In this document: positions 35,396-43,561 of the stretch, in pieces
Position numbering within the stretch: position 1 is the first letter of the stretch
Layout of the letters: the number at the start of each line of letters is the position of its first letter
Origin: Chloroflexota bacterium
Lineage (GTDB): Bacteria; Chloroflexota; Anaerolineae; Anaerolineales; Villigracilaceae
DNA length: 64,000 bases
Assembly: GCA_021795965.1 (NCBI GenBank)
Contig: JAJYOU010000001.1
Coordinates: 118,647-182,646 of the forward strand
Reading direction: 5' to 3'
Made by a program: the position numbers and the translations under genes
The notes under the pieces: generated by a model
The model's input: only the letters and a program-made list of their open reading frames with translations
What the model was told of the DNA's origin: nothing
Database searches by the model: none

Positions 35396-36384
35396 TGCCA
35401 GATCTTCTTGAACAGCTTGAGAAGGCGCTAGAAACCAGGGCTTTATTTCTAGAATCTGGTACTCCAGCGGCTTTCCGAATATTTAACGGCTTCCTGGAAG
35501 GGAACCCTGCCTTCTGCATTGATCTTTATGGGAAGACCGCCCTGATCCAGAATTATTCGAGGGAAGACAAAGCGGAAGAAATAGAATTGATGCGAAACTG
35601 GCTGCTGAAACGCCTGCCGGGAATTAAAACGATCCTTTTAAAAGAAAGATCCGGTCAGATTTCGGGACAAAAACGCGGTGTAATCATTTACGGGAAAGAA
35701 TTGGATTACCGCCTTCTCGAAAACGGAACCTGGTATGCACTGGATTTGGTGCTTAACCGAGATGCCAGTTTTTATTTGGATACACGCAATTTACGAACCT
35801 GGGCGAAGACCCATCTCACTGACAAGACTGTACTGAACACCTTTGCCTACACGGGCAGCCTGGGAGTGGCAGCGCTGGCGGGTGCTGCCAGCCGGGTGGT
35901 GCAACTCGATAAAAACAAGGCATTTCTCAACCTCGCGAAACGCTCTTATGCCCTTAACAATTTCCCGGTTCGAAACCAGGACTTTATGATCCGGGATTTT
36001 TTTCCCGCGGTCAGCCAGTTAAAACGCAGCGGCGAGACTTTTGACTGTGTTTTCCTTGACCCGCCCTTCTTTTCTTCAACATCGCGAGGCAGAGTGGACC
36101 TGGAGACAGGGAGCAGCCGCCTGATCAACAAGGTCCGCCCGCTGGTCAAGCATGGCGGCTGGCTGATCGCGATCAACAACGCACTTTTTATCAGCGGCAG
36201 GGAATACCTGGATTCGCTCGAAATGTCATGCTCGGACGGCTACATGGAAATCGAAGAATTGATCCCGATCCCGCTTGATATTACCGGAAGTCCGGAGAGT
36301 CGAGCAGCAGAGCCGCCGACTGACCCGGCTCCTTTTAATCACTCCACCAAGATCGCGGTATTAAGAGTGAAGCGAAAAGTTTAA
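35395..36384 (+). CDS. SAM-dependent methyltransferase, RlmI/RlmK-like
   Basis: The 329-residue protein resembles the rRNA m5C/m7G large-subunit methyltransferase family. The SAM-binding core has NTFAYTGSLGVAALAGAASRVVQLD (motif I), FDCVFLDPPFFS (motif IV), and KHGGWLIAINNALF. The N-terminal part (FNGFLEGNPAFCIDLYGKTALIQNY) fits a degenerate PUA/EEHEE domain. DPPFF is typical of RNA rather than DNA base methylation here. It starts on the stop codon of the MFS gene. The exact rRNA site is unknown. Confidence 0.8.
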   Translation: MPDLLEQLEKALETRALFLESGTPAAFRIFNGFLEGNPAFCIDLYGKTALIQNYSREDKAEEIELMRNWLLKRLPGIKTILLKERSGQISGQKRGVIIYGKELDYRLLENGTWYALDLVLNRDASFYLDTRNLRTWAKTHLTDKTVLNTFAYTGSLGVAALAGAASRVVQLDKNKAFLNLAKRSYALNNFPVRNQDFMIRDFFPAVSQLKRSGETFDCVFLDPPFFSSTSRGRVDLETGSSRLINKVRPLVKHGGWLIAINNALFISGREYLDSLEMSCSDGYMEIEELIPIPLDITGSPESRAAEPPTDPAPFNHSTKIAVLRVKRKV

Positions 36385-36420
36385 GACCATCCTGCTTGAT
36401 CCCTGGGAAAAAATGAATTT

Positions 36421-37311
36421 ATGAATCGCATCATCGGAATTATCCTGATCATCATTTCCGCCGCATCCTTCGGCACCCTGGCAATATTTGGTCATTATGC
36501 ATTTCTGAATGGGATGGATACGTATACTTTCCTCAGCCTGCGTTTCGGAATTTCAGCGGTGATCATGCTGGGGTTGCTTTACTTCCGCAATGAGACCTTT
36601 CCAAAAGGGAAAACCCTGCTACAGTTGATCGGGATGGGCGCAGTGGGGTATGTGGGGCAATCCTACAGCTATCTGACTGCGACTCGTTATGCCTCGGCTG
36701 GATTGGTGGCATTGCTTTTGTATCTTTACCCTTTGATGGTGGCGCTGCTATCAAAGATTGTTTTCAAAGAAAAGATTGGCAAACTAAAAATAACCGCTCT
36801 TGGCATCGCGCTCGCTGGAACCATGCTGACCGTCAGCCCCGAAGGCGGAAAGCTGGCTGGCATCCTGCTGGCGCTGATCGCTGCGATCATTTATTCGGTT
36901 TACATCATCGTGGGGACGCATGTCATGCGGAAAATCTCAGCCTTTCAATCCACCAGCGTGATTTTCGCTTCGGCGGGCATGGTATACCTCGGGTTGATGT
37001 TCTGGACCGGACCACGCATGCCTTCAAATTCATCGGGCTGGCTGATCGTGCTGGGAACAATACTATTCGCGACGATCATCCCTGTGGTGACTTTCCTGGC
37101 AGGGCTCAAACGAATCGGTCCGACCAACGCTTCAATGCTATCAACCCTCGAACCGGTGGTGACAGTGCTGCTAGCCAGTTTCATGTACGGAGATTTCCTG
37201 CCGGTTGTTTCATTGATTGGTGGCGCCCTGATCCTGGCATCCATCCTGCTTTTGACGGGCAGCGAACTTTTTCAAGCCAGGAAACCGGAACCAGAAGGTA
37301 CTCCCGGCTGA
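36421..37311 (+). CDS. DMT/EamA-family transporter
   Basis: The 296-residue protein has ten TM segments in two EamA repeats (about 5-140 and 150-285). Markers are AASFGTLAIFGHYAFLNGMDTYTFLSLRF, YLTATRYASAGLVALLLYLYPLMVALLSKI in repeat one, and LKRIGPTNASMLSTLEPVVTVLLA in repeat two. These transporters export metabolites such as amino acids. It follows the methyltransferase by 36 bp. No specific substrate can be named. Confidence 0.88.
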   Translation: MNRIIGIILIIISAASFGTLAIFGHYAFLNGMDTYTFLSLRFGISAVIMLGLLYFRNETFPKGKTLLQLIGMGAVGYVGQSYSYLTATRYASAGLVALLLYLYPLMVALLSKIVFKEKIGKLKITALGIALAGTMLTVSPEGGKLAGILLALIAAIIYSVYIIVGTHVMRKISAFQSTSVIFASAGMVYLGLMFWTGPRMPSNSSGWLIVLGTILFATIIPVVTFLAGLKRIGPTNASMLSTLEPVVTVLLASFMYGDFLPVVSLIGGALILASILLLTGSELFQARKPEPEGTPG

Positions 37312-37399
37312 GAAAACCTCAAAGCACATATCCACTTCAATGACCAAGATCAAGGGGGACGTAATGAAATTGTATGGAATGAAATGATCCCAAAAAATG

Positions 37400-37405
37400 T
37401 ATAAT
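37400..37405 (+). promoter_or_regulatory. -10 element of the PPK2 gene pair
   Basis: A perfect TATAAT lies 38 nt before the first PPK2 ATG, which has its own AGGGG ribosome binding site. A conventional leader of about 30 nt is expected. No good -35 is visible. Confidence 0.5.
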
Positions 37406-37443
37406 CTAATTATCACATTTGCAACAATTCAACAGGGGTCATT

Positions 37444-38211
37444 ATGCTTGAATATGTCAATTTAGACCTGGCTTTGACCAGGGAAGAATACGCAAAACAG
37501 ATTGGTCCATTGCAGCAAAGACTGTACGAGCTGGAACACGCGGTTAACGAAGCCAGGGTTCCAGTCATGATCGTTTTCGAGGGTTGGGCTGCCTCTGGAA
37601 AAGGGCGGGTAATCAGCCTGCTGGCGGAACGCATGGATCCACGCGGTTTCCGGGTAGTGCCAATCACCCCGCCGCGCACCGCCGAAACTCATTACCCATG
37701 GCTTTGGCGCTTCTGGTTAAAGATCCCGGCTAAGGGACAGATGGTTGTCTATGATACGTCCTGGTATCGACGGGTATTATCTGACCGGATCAACAAGGTG
37801 GTGGACAAAAAAACCTGGGAAGCAGCCTATCTCGACATCGCAGAATTTGAGGAGCAGCTATCCGCGGAAGGTGTGGTCATCCTGAAATTCTGGCTTCACA
37901 TCAGTAAAAGTGAACAACAAAAGCGCATCAAAAAGCTACTGAAAGATGAACTGACTGCCTGGCAGGTGAGCGAGGAAGACCTGATCGAGGTCAAAAAATA
38001 TAAAAAATATACGGAAGCAGTCGAAAATATGTTAGCCCGGACGGATTCACCGCATTCACCCTGGACCATCGTCGAAGCGACCGATCGTTATCATGAGAGG
38101 GTAAAGGTGTTAACAACTATCATCAAAACCCTCGAAGCCAGACCGGAGATTGCTGCCATCCTGGGAGCCAGCGAAAAATCAGAAGAATTCCAAGGAGTTG
38201 TCAATGCTTGA
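37444..38211 (+). CDS. PPK2-family protein with altered Walker A, first of a coupled pair
   Basis: The 255-residue protein matches polyphosphate kinase 2 but is altered at key sites. The Walker A motif is GWAASGKGR (residues 47-55), where the usual GMDAAGKGG has a catalytic Asp (here Ala49). The lid motif is DTSWYRRVL in place of DRSWYGRVL. The general fold is kept (FWLHISKSEQQKRI, SPWTIVEATDRY). It overlaps a normal PPK2 gene by 8 bp. Together they total about 492 residues, the size of two-domain class II PPK2 (polyP:AMP phosphotransferase). It is probably the inactive or regulatory half of a split enzyme. Confidence 0.85.
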   Translation: MLEYVNLDLALTREEYAKQIGPLQQRLYELEHAVNEARVPVMIVFEGWAASGKGRVISLLAERMDPRGFRVVPITPPRTAETHYPWLWRFWLKIPAKGQMVVYDTSWYRRVLSDRINKVVDKKTWEAAYLDIAEFEEQLSAEGVVILKFWLHISKSEQQKRIKKLLKDELTAWQVSEEDLIEVKKYKKYTEAVENMLARTDSPHSPWTIVEATDRYHERVKVLTTIIKTLEARPEIAAILGASEKSEEFQGVVNA

Positions 38212-38917
38212 ACGACTTGACCTCTCATTGAAGTTATCGCGTGAAGATTACGAAGCCCAGCTTAAAATTTTGCATGCCGAACTTCACCAACTGGGATTCC
38301 AGGTTTACAGCCAAAAAAAACCGGTTGTGATCGTTTTTGAAGGGATGGACGCTTCGGGCAAAGGCGGAGCAATCAAGCGACTGACTGAAAAGATTGATCC
38401 AAGAGGGTATGTTGTCTGGCCGATTGCGGCTCCCGCTGGAGAAGACCGCGAGCGGCATTACCTCTACCGCTTCTGGAGGCGGCTGCCAGAGCAGGGTCAG
38501 ATCGCCATTTTTGATCGATCCTGGTATGGTCGTGTGCTGGTGGAACGGCTTGAACATTTTTGCAGCGAGGAAGATTGGAAACGGGCTTACAGTGAAATCA
38601 ACCAGTTTGAACGGGAGATGACTGATTTTGGCGGAGTGATTCTGAAATTCTGGCTACACATCAGCAAGGAAGAGCAATTACGTCGCTTCAAAGAACGGGA
38701 ACTGACCAATTACAAATCTTGGAAAATCACGGATGAAGATTGGCGCAACCGGGGAAAATGGGAAGATTACATGGCGGCGGCTGAGGAAATGTTGTTAAAA
38801 ACCAGCACCCTGCATTCGCCCTGGACGGTTGTCGAATCGAATGATAAATATTACTCGAGGATTAAAGTGCTGCAAACCGTGTCGGATAAATTAAAACACA
38901 ACCTGAAAGAATCCTGA
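38204..38917 (+). CDS. PPK2-family polyphosphate:nucleotide phosphotransferase, second of the pair
   Basis: The 237-residue protein starts at ATG 38204, with AAGGAG 6 nt before it inside the first gene, and overlaps that gene by 8 bp. It has intact Walker A GMDASGKGG (47-55), DRSWYGRVLVERLE and FWLHISKEEQLRRF. PPK2 enzymes transfer phosphate between polyphosphate and nucleotides. Class II makes ADP from AMP. The residue numbering of Walker A matches the first paralogue exactly, showing recent or conserved duplication. It is likely the catalytic subunit. Confidence 0.88.
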   Translation: MLERLDLSLKLSREDYEAQLKILHAELHQLGFQVYSQKKPVVIVFEGMDASGKGGAIKRLTEKIDPRGYVVWPIAAPAGEDRERHYLYRFWRRLPEQGQIAIFDRSWYGRVLVERLEHFCSEEDWKRAYSEINQFEREMTDFGGVILKFWLHISKEEQLRRFKERELTNYKSWKITDEDWRNRGKWEDYMAAAEEMLLKTSTLHSPWTVVESNDKYYSRIKVLQTVSDKLKHNLKES

Positions 38918-39073
38918 TTCCTGTAACCGCCATTGGGAAGCACTTTTTGGAATATTAAATTTGCCCAAAAGGATAACATGGACGTATGATTCGTCCAGTT
39001 GAAGAAAATACAGACGAGGTCATGTTAACAGATAATTGGGGGTGATTGAAACAAGGTTTAAACTGAAGGTCTT

Positions 39074-39844
39074 TTAATTTCCGGCGATAATCTTGAGCAT
39101 TTCCGGTAGAAGTGCCGAATTACAAGCCAAGGCTTCGTGGTGGGTATGCCCCGGGCGACCATCCCAACTGCCAAAATAACCGCCTGCTTCCTTAAAAATG
39201 ACCGGGAAAGGTCCACAATCCCAGATCGCCATGACCGGATCGAGCATCACTTCAGCCCTGCCAGTGGCGACAGCCAGGTAGCCGTAGGCGTCGCTCCAGC
39301 CGCGTGAAACGTAAGCTTTCTGATTCACCCGCTCCCAAGCTTCCGCCCGGTGGTAGCGTGCCATACTTCGATAATTTGTGAAACAAACGTAGGCTTTGTC
39401 GAGGGCTGAAATTTCCGAAACATGCGCACGGCGACCGTTCCACCAGGCACCTTCCCCATCGGCTGCAGATAACATCTCATCCGTACCCGGGAAGTACGCT
39501 GCCCCCACCTGAATGACTCCTTCCACTTCCAGCCCGATCAGGACCCCGTAAAGCGGAATCCCGCGGATGAAGGATTTTGTGCCATCGATGGGATCGATGA
39601 TCCAACGAAACGAACTGGAATGAGCCTGAGTTTCGCCAAATTCCTCGCCTAAAATATCATGGGTGGGGAATTTCTTTTCAATCTCCAGGCGGATGAATTC
39701 CTCTGCAGCCCGGTCTGCAACGGTGACCGGAGTGTCATCCGCCTTGTATTCGGGTCTCAACCCAACGTTGAAATAACCGAGCGTGATCCTGCCGGCGCGA
39801 TAGGCGAGATCTGTTGTAAATTCATGTAATTTTGTCAGATCCAT
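39074..39844 (-). CDS. hisN: Inositol monophosphatase-family phosphatase, HisN-like
   Basis: The protein (256 residues from ATG 39844, with GAGGA 7 nt before it) has the IMPase metal sites: GEEFGE, IDPIDGTKSF and WDCGPFPVIFKEAGG near the end. The overall sequence is closest to the histidinol-phosphate phosphatase (HisN) branch, e.g. DTPVTVADRAAEEFIR and SDAYGYLAVATGRAEVMLDPVMAIWD. Activity on histidinol phosphate is likely, but inositol phosphate or PAP cannot be excluded. It is the last of three minus-strand genes. The longer frame (to 39868) would overlap the DUF2726 gene. Confidence 0.83.
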   Translation of the reverse strand: MDLTKLHEFTTDLAYRAGRITLGYFNVGLRPEYKADDTPVTVADRAAEEFIRLEIEKKFPTHDILGEEFGETQAHSSSFRWIIDPIDGTKSFIRGIPLYGVLIGLEVEGVIQVGAAYFPGTDEMLSAADGEGAWWNGRRAHVSEISALDKAYVCFTNYRSMARYHRAEAWERVNQKAYVSRGWSDAYGYLAVATGRAEVMLDPVMAIWDCGPFPVIFKEAGGYFGSWDGRPGHTHHEALACNSALLPEMLKIIAGN

Positions 39845-39864
39845 GGAAATTCCTCGAGATAATG

Positions 39865-40443
39865 TCAATCATCGACGTCGATTGATTCCTGGCAAGCCGG
39901 GAAGTTCAAGCAACCATAATATTTTCGCCCTTTAATCGGTCCATCCTTATCAAAGCGCAGCACCATGGTGATGCCACAACGCGGACAGATCGGCGAAAAA
40001 TCTGTATCCGCGGGGGTGATAATCTTTGAATTTTTAATCGCCAAATGGATTTTATCCAACAAGAGGTTAATATCATAGGGCGGATGGATGGTGATATGGA
40101 TGAGCGGCAGCCCGGTGGATTGACAAATGGCATCCAGAAAATCTTCTTCGCGGTGATTCTCGGTCTGTTTAAGATGATCCAACTCGATCGCCAGGGCGGG
40201 TTTGAGGGTTTCGTTCCAAAGCAGCAAAAAATCAACGTTCTTTCGAATCAGCCTGGAAGCATATTGAACATTTTCATTGGGGCGGATCACGAAAAAAAGG
40301 TCGGATAAGGCTACTTTGGGGCAGACAAAAAATTCCCTTTTGAGCAGTTTTGTCAAAACCTGGAAAAAAGCGGCTTCATCAGGCGCCAGGTATTCCGTGC
40401 GGAGGCGGTAAAAATCGGGGTTAAAAGTGATATTTTTAGTCAT
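39865..40443 (-). CDS. DUF2726 protein with topoisomerase-type zinc finger
   Basis: The 192-residue protein has a DUF2726 nuclease-like domain (about 10-140): YLAPDEAAFFQVLTKLL, DFLLLWNETLKPALAIELDH and KQTENHREEDFLDAICQSTGLPLIHI. This is reminiscent of the restriction-endonuclease-like fold. A zinc ribbon follows, CPRCGITMVLR...YYGCLNFPAC, like the C-terminal fingers of topoisomerase I. Nucleic-acid binding is probable; function is unknown. It sits 9 bp after the nucleotidyltransferase gene and 20 bp before the phosphatase, in one operon. Confidence 0.8.
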   Translation of the reverse strand: MTKNITFNPDFYRLRTEYLAPDEAAFFQVLTKLLKREFFVCPKVALSDLFFVIRPNENVQYASRLIRKNVDFLLLWNETLKPALAIELDHLKQTENHREEDFLDAICQSTGLPLIHITIHPPYDINLLLDKIHLAIKNSKIITPADTDFSPICPRCGITMVLRFDKDGPIKGRKYYGCLNFPACQESIDVDD

Positions 40444-40452
40444 TGTTTTGTC

Positions 40453-43056
40453 CTAGTGTTCAGGACTCAGGAGCGAATTCAACAAGGCTTCCTCATCTTC
40501 ACGGGAAGTCAGCCTGCCGTCGAGCCAGGCAACCTTAAGGGTGTGGAGCACATCCTGGTACCTGGGTCCCGGGGTCAGACCGCGAGCGCGCAAAAAGTGC
40601 CCAGTGGTGAAGGGGTGAATATGCTGCCAATCCAGGATATATTTCTCCAAAGCGGGTTCTCTATTTAAAAGGAATACTGCGTAAATAACCGTTGGCGGCA
40701 AACCTTCCAATTGATCAACCCAGACGGATGGAGAACTGTCCTGTAAAGCTGGAATTAATGCCTGCAACTTCGCTGCTGAACGAATGGATTTATAAAACCT
40801 GACCGGAAAGGTGAGCCGTTCTTGAACCTGATCCAATTCGTTTTCAGTCAAATCGATCAACCAGAGGCAGTAAAAGAGCAATTCCGTGGAGTTGGGTTTT
40901 AACTGCCAACCGGGTGGGTATTCAGCCCGGGAAAATTTCTTCAATCGTTTAAATATTTCTTCATTCCAAAGCAGGTTGGGGCTGATCGCCTTGAGGTAAC
41001 CGAGCTCCGCCAGGCGGGCAAGCATTTCGACACCGTGCTTCTCTGCAATAATCAGATCCAGTTCATGGCGGGTGCGTTCGGGGGAAAGATGCGCCAACAA
41101 ATCGCGAGCTTCACTCATGAGCTGGAGGGTTCTCGCCTCGATTTCGAAGCCGTAGCGCTGCTCATAACGAACCGCACGCAGCAGACGTGTGGGATCATCG
41201 ATAAAAGAAAGGGAATGCAGGACCCGAATGATATGCCGTTCCAGGTCTGACTGCCCACCATAATAATCGTGAAGCTCCCCGAAATGGCGTCCATCCAAGC
41301 GCAGAGCCAGGGTGTTGATGGTGAAATCACGCCGGTGCAAATCATGCCGGATGCTGCTGTGTTCAACGATGGGCAGGGCACTCGGATGCTCATAAAATTC
41401 CTGGCGGGCAGAGATCAGATCCAGAAATTCCGGCAAACCTGTCCCACTAAAAGTGGAGCCTGCGAGAACCCAGCGGGAAGTTCCAAAGCGGGTGTGACTG
41501 GTCAACCTACCGCCGAAGGCTCTCTGAAGGTTCTTTCCCAGTAAAATGGCATCGCCTTCGACAACGATGTCGAAATCAGTGCTAGGGTGAGATAACAACA
41601 GGTCACGGACAAATCCCCCGACGATATACAAAGGAAAATGTTCCGCGACAGCCGCTTCAGCCACAGACTGAAACAATGCCAGGGTATCTGTTCCCAAGAA
41701 TTCTCTTAACCTTTTGGCAAGGTTGGGATACTGCGGGAGCTGGGGCTGGCGGCGTGAAAGGATTTTCAAGACATCGGTGCGGGTGACAATCCCGACCAGC
41801 TTATTGGTTTCTGGTTCCACCACGGGTATTTGACCCCAACCGCTATCTGCCATGAGGGTTTGCAGGCGCTGAAGGGAATCGCCAGGGTTGACCTCGACGT
41901 TCCCGGCTTCCATCAAACTCGCCACCGGTAAATTAAGCTTGTGAATCAGGGCGCGGTCGACGGCTCTGCGGGTTAACAGCCCAACAACCCTGCCATCATC
42001 CATGACCGGAAAACCTTCGTAACCATAGCGCGCCATCTGCCTGGCAGCCAGCAGGACTGAATCCTGGGCTAAAATGACATGCGGACGACGGGACATTAAT
42101 TGAACAACCGTGATGGAAGGTCTGACGTATTGGGGCAGAACCGAAATGAGATCCTTGCGGACATTTTCCAGGGTCAATTGTTTCCCATCATCCATTTTAA
42201 TTAACGCCGCCGCGGCGCGGGTATGTCCGCCGCCGCCAAAATGAGCTGCCACAAGCGAAACATCAATCTGGTCAGTGGAAGACCGCGCCACGAACCTGAC
42301 ACCTTCAGGAGTGAGGACGAGGACAAAAAGGGCTTCTGGATCCATCAGATCCCGCATTTTATGTGCCAGGGTGGAGACCTCATCGGTGGCGCTGGCAGAT
42401 TCAGCGCTGGCAAGCATAATCTTGTGCCCGTTTATTTCAATGGTTTCACTATTCGCCAACAATCTTTCATACAGTTCGCGTTGGTCAGGGTTCAATGGCG
42501 GGTTGAGGTAATCATTCACATTTGCCAGCTCCGCTCCCTGTTCGAGCAACCATGCGACCGCATGCACATCGCGAGCGGTGGTATGGAAAAAGGTGAGGGA
42601 GCCGGTATCTTCATAAATTCCGAGGAGCATGAGCGTTGCCTGAAGCGGGGTGATTTCTTTGGCGCGCGCCTGGATGGCTTCAACAAAATAGGTGGTGGTG
42701 GCACCCAGCTCAAAGGTTGTGACGTCCCAATGGGACGGGTAATCTCTCGCAATGTTTTTCGGGGTTTGTTTGCGCGGCGGATGGTGATCGAAGACCGCAA
42801 CCTTCGTATTATTATCCATTCCCTTGAGGGTGATGAGTGACTGTGTGTCCACCAGGACAACCTCTTCAACCGGTCCCTGGGGAAGATCACGCGGATCAAT
42901 GAAAGGAAATTCCGTGCCATAGAGGTTGATAAATGCACGAAGATTTCGGTTGAGGCGGCGCGGAAGCACCGCCAGCCCATCTTCGGTCAATGAAGCGGCG
43001 AAAAGGGCTGCCAGCGCATCAAAATCTGCCTGTTCGTGGGTTAATATCAAACGCAT
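40453..43056 (-). CDS. cca: CCA-adding-type tRNA nucleotidyltransferase fused to DHH and CBS domains
   Basis: The 867-residue protein has a DHH/DHHA1 phosphoesterase module (about 1-310: THEQADFDALAALF, VFDHHPP, GGGGHTRAAAALI) and a CBS pair (about 315-435). The class II nucleotidyltransferase head follows (about 455-600: YIVGGFVRDLLL, STDFDIVVEGDA, RRDFTINTLALRLDG), then a C-terminal helical tRNA-binding region (SPERTRHELDLIIAE). This architecture is known from A-adding or CCA-adding enzymes in some deep bacteria. It may add only part of CCA, but no second enzyme is in the window. It starts 6 nt after a -10 box, so its mRNA appears leaderless. Confidence 0.9.
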   Translation of the reverse strand: MRLILTHEQADFDALAALFAASLTEDGLAVLPRRLNRNLRAFINLYGTEFPFIDPRDLPQGPVEEVVLVDTQSLITLKGMDNNTKVAVFDHHPPRKQTPKNIARDYPSHWDVTTFELGATTTYFVEAIQARAKEITPLQATLMLLGIYEDTGSLTFFHTTARDVHAVAWLLEQGAELANVNDYLNPPLNPDQRELYERLLANSETIEINGHKIMLASAESASATDEVSTLAHKMRDLMDPEALFVLVLTPEGVRFVARSSTDQIDVSLVAAHFGGGGHTRAAAALIKMDDGKQLTLENVRKDLISVLPQYVRPSITVVQLMSRRPHVILAQDSVLLAARQMARYGYEGFPVMDDGRVVGLLTRRAVDRALIHKLNLPVASLMEAGNVEVNPGDSLQRLQTLMADSGWGQIPVVEPETNKLVGIVTRTDVLKILSRRQPQLPQYPNLAKRLREFLGTDTLALFQSVAEAAVAEHFPLYIVGGFVRDLLLSHPSTDFDIVVEGDAILLGKNLQRAFGGRLTSHTRFGTSRWVLAGSTFSGTGLPEFLDLISARQEFYEHPSALPIVEHSSIRHDLHRRDFTINTLALRLDGRHFGELHDYYGGQSDLERHIIRVLHSLSFIDDPTRLLRAVRYEQRYGFEIEARTLQLMSEARDLLAHLSPERTRHELDLIIAEKHGVEMLARLAELGYLKAISPNLLWNEEIFKRLKKFSRAEYPPGWQLKPNSTELLFYCLWLIDLTENELDQVQERLTFPVRFYKSIRSAAKLQALIPALQDSSPSVWVDQLEGLPPTVIYAVFLLNREPALEKYILDWQHIHPFTTGHFLRARGLTPGPRYQDVLHTLKVAWLDGRLTSREDEEALLNSLLSPEH

Positions 43057-43062
43057 AATATG

Positions 43063-43071
43063 ATTATAGCA
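43063..43071 (-). promoter_or_regulatory. Extended -10 giving a leaderless cca mRNA
   Basis: On the minus strand TGC directly precedes TATAAT, which ends 6 nt before the ATG at 43056. It is back to back with the proS-operon promoter at 43104; the two -10 boxes are 35 bp apart. Confidence 0.65.
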
Positions 43072-43079
43072 AAGAAAGA

Positions 43080-43109
43080 TTGTCGCCTGTTGGAACGATG
43101 TAGTATAAT
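43080..43109 (+). promoter_or_regulatory. Promoter of the proS attenuator operon
   Basis: TTGTCG (43080-43085), an 18-bp spacer and a perfect TATAAT (43104-43109). The start codon of the leader ORF lies 6 nt after the -10, so transcription and translation are predicted to start at the same base. Confidence 0.7.
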
Positions 43110-43115
43110 ATTTTT

Positions 43116-43169
43116 ATGTTCTTGAACCCGTGCCCGACTCCAAAATTGAACCCTATCAGGTCTGATTAA
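43116..43169 (+). CDS. Proline-rich leader peptide of the proS operon (17 codons)
   Basis: The ORF encodes MFLNPCPTPKLNPIRSD and a TAA stop, with proline at positions 5, 7, 9 and 13 using CCG, CCG, CCA and CCT codons. It begins 6 nt after a perfect -10 box, the same spacing as at four annotated genes here, and it has no Shine-Dalgarno sequence. Its last codons contain CAGGTCTG (43157-43164), complementary to CAGACCTG (43200-43207) in the terminator hairpin. The third gene of the operon is prolyl-tRNA synthetase. Ribosome stalling at the Pro codons would leave this segment free to break the terminator. Function is inferred from this arrangement alone. Confidence 0.62.
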   Translation: MFLNPCPTPKLNPIRSD

Positions 43170-43192
43170 GGTCTTTTCGTTACGGAAACCTG

Positions 43193-43224
43193 CGGCTCCC
43201 AGACCTGGCGAGCCGTTTTTATTT
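43193..43224 (+). terminator. Attenuator terminator of the proS operon
   Basis: CGGCTC/GAGCCG outer stem (43193-43198 with 43210-43215) plus CCA/TGG inner pairs form a 9-bp hairpin with one bulged C. GTTTTTATTT follows. It lies 24 bp after the leader stop and 32 bp before the first operon gene, so it must be read through for expression. CAGACCTG within it can pair instead with the end of the leader ORF. A weaker hairpin (about 43170-43190) sits just upstream. Confidence 0.75.
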
Positions 43225-43255
43225 ACCAATTCTTCCGCTGGCTGAGGAAATCGAA

Positions 43256-43561
43256 ATGGACATCCAGGAATTAACCCGGGCGATGAACGACTTTGTAGAA
43301 GCCAAAGGCTGGTATAAATCAGACAGTAAAAGACCTCAAACTGCCCGCAACCTGTCCATTTCACTGGCGCTTGAAGCCGCAGAAGTGCTGGAATATTTTC
43401 AGTGGGATGATAAACTTAGTAAACCGGAAGAATTTTCCCTGGAACTGGCAGACATTGCGCTGTATTTACTGCAACTGGCTCATGTAACCGGCATTAACCT
43501 GGAGCAGGCTATTTTGGAAAAATTACAAATCAACGAAAAACGCGATTGGAACGAAAAATGA
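43256..43561 (+). CDS. MazG-like nucleotide pyrophosphohydrolase
   Basis: The 101-residue protein matches the all-alpha NTP pyrophosphatase family (MazG/RS21-C6/dCTPase-like). Metal-binding acidic motifs are LEAAEVLEYFQW and ELADIALYLLQLA. These enzymes hydrolyse non-canonical or excess NTPs to NMP and pyrophosphate. GAGGAAA 5 nt before the ATG supports the start. It is the first gene after the attenuator and overlaps the LOG gene by 4 bp (ATGA), so the two are translationally coupled. Confidence 0.87.
   Translation: MDIQELTRAMNDFVEAKGWYKSDSKRPQTARNLSISLALEAAEVLEYFQWDDKLSKPEEFSLELADIALYLLQLAHVTGINLEQAILEKLQINEKRDWNEK

Noticed and set aside
38979..38997. TGGACG/CGTCCA hairpin between the PPK2 pair and the hisN-like gene
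   Set aside because: The stem is only 6 bp, with a 7-nt loop and no T tract, so it is too weak to call a terminator between these convergent genes.
42223..42840. Plus-strand ORF of about 200 codons inside cca
   Set aside because: It lies opposite the DHH domain of the nucleotidyltransferase fusion and has no recognisable motif.
43110..43260. T-box riboswitch in front of proS
   Set aside because: No T-box consensus (the conserved TGGxACCGCG-type antiterminator bulge) is present; the Pro-codon ORF and terminator explain the region better.
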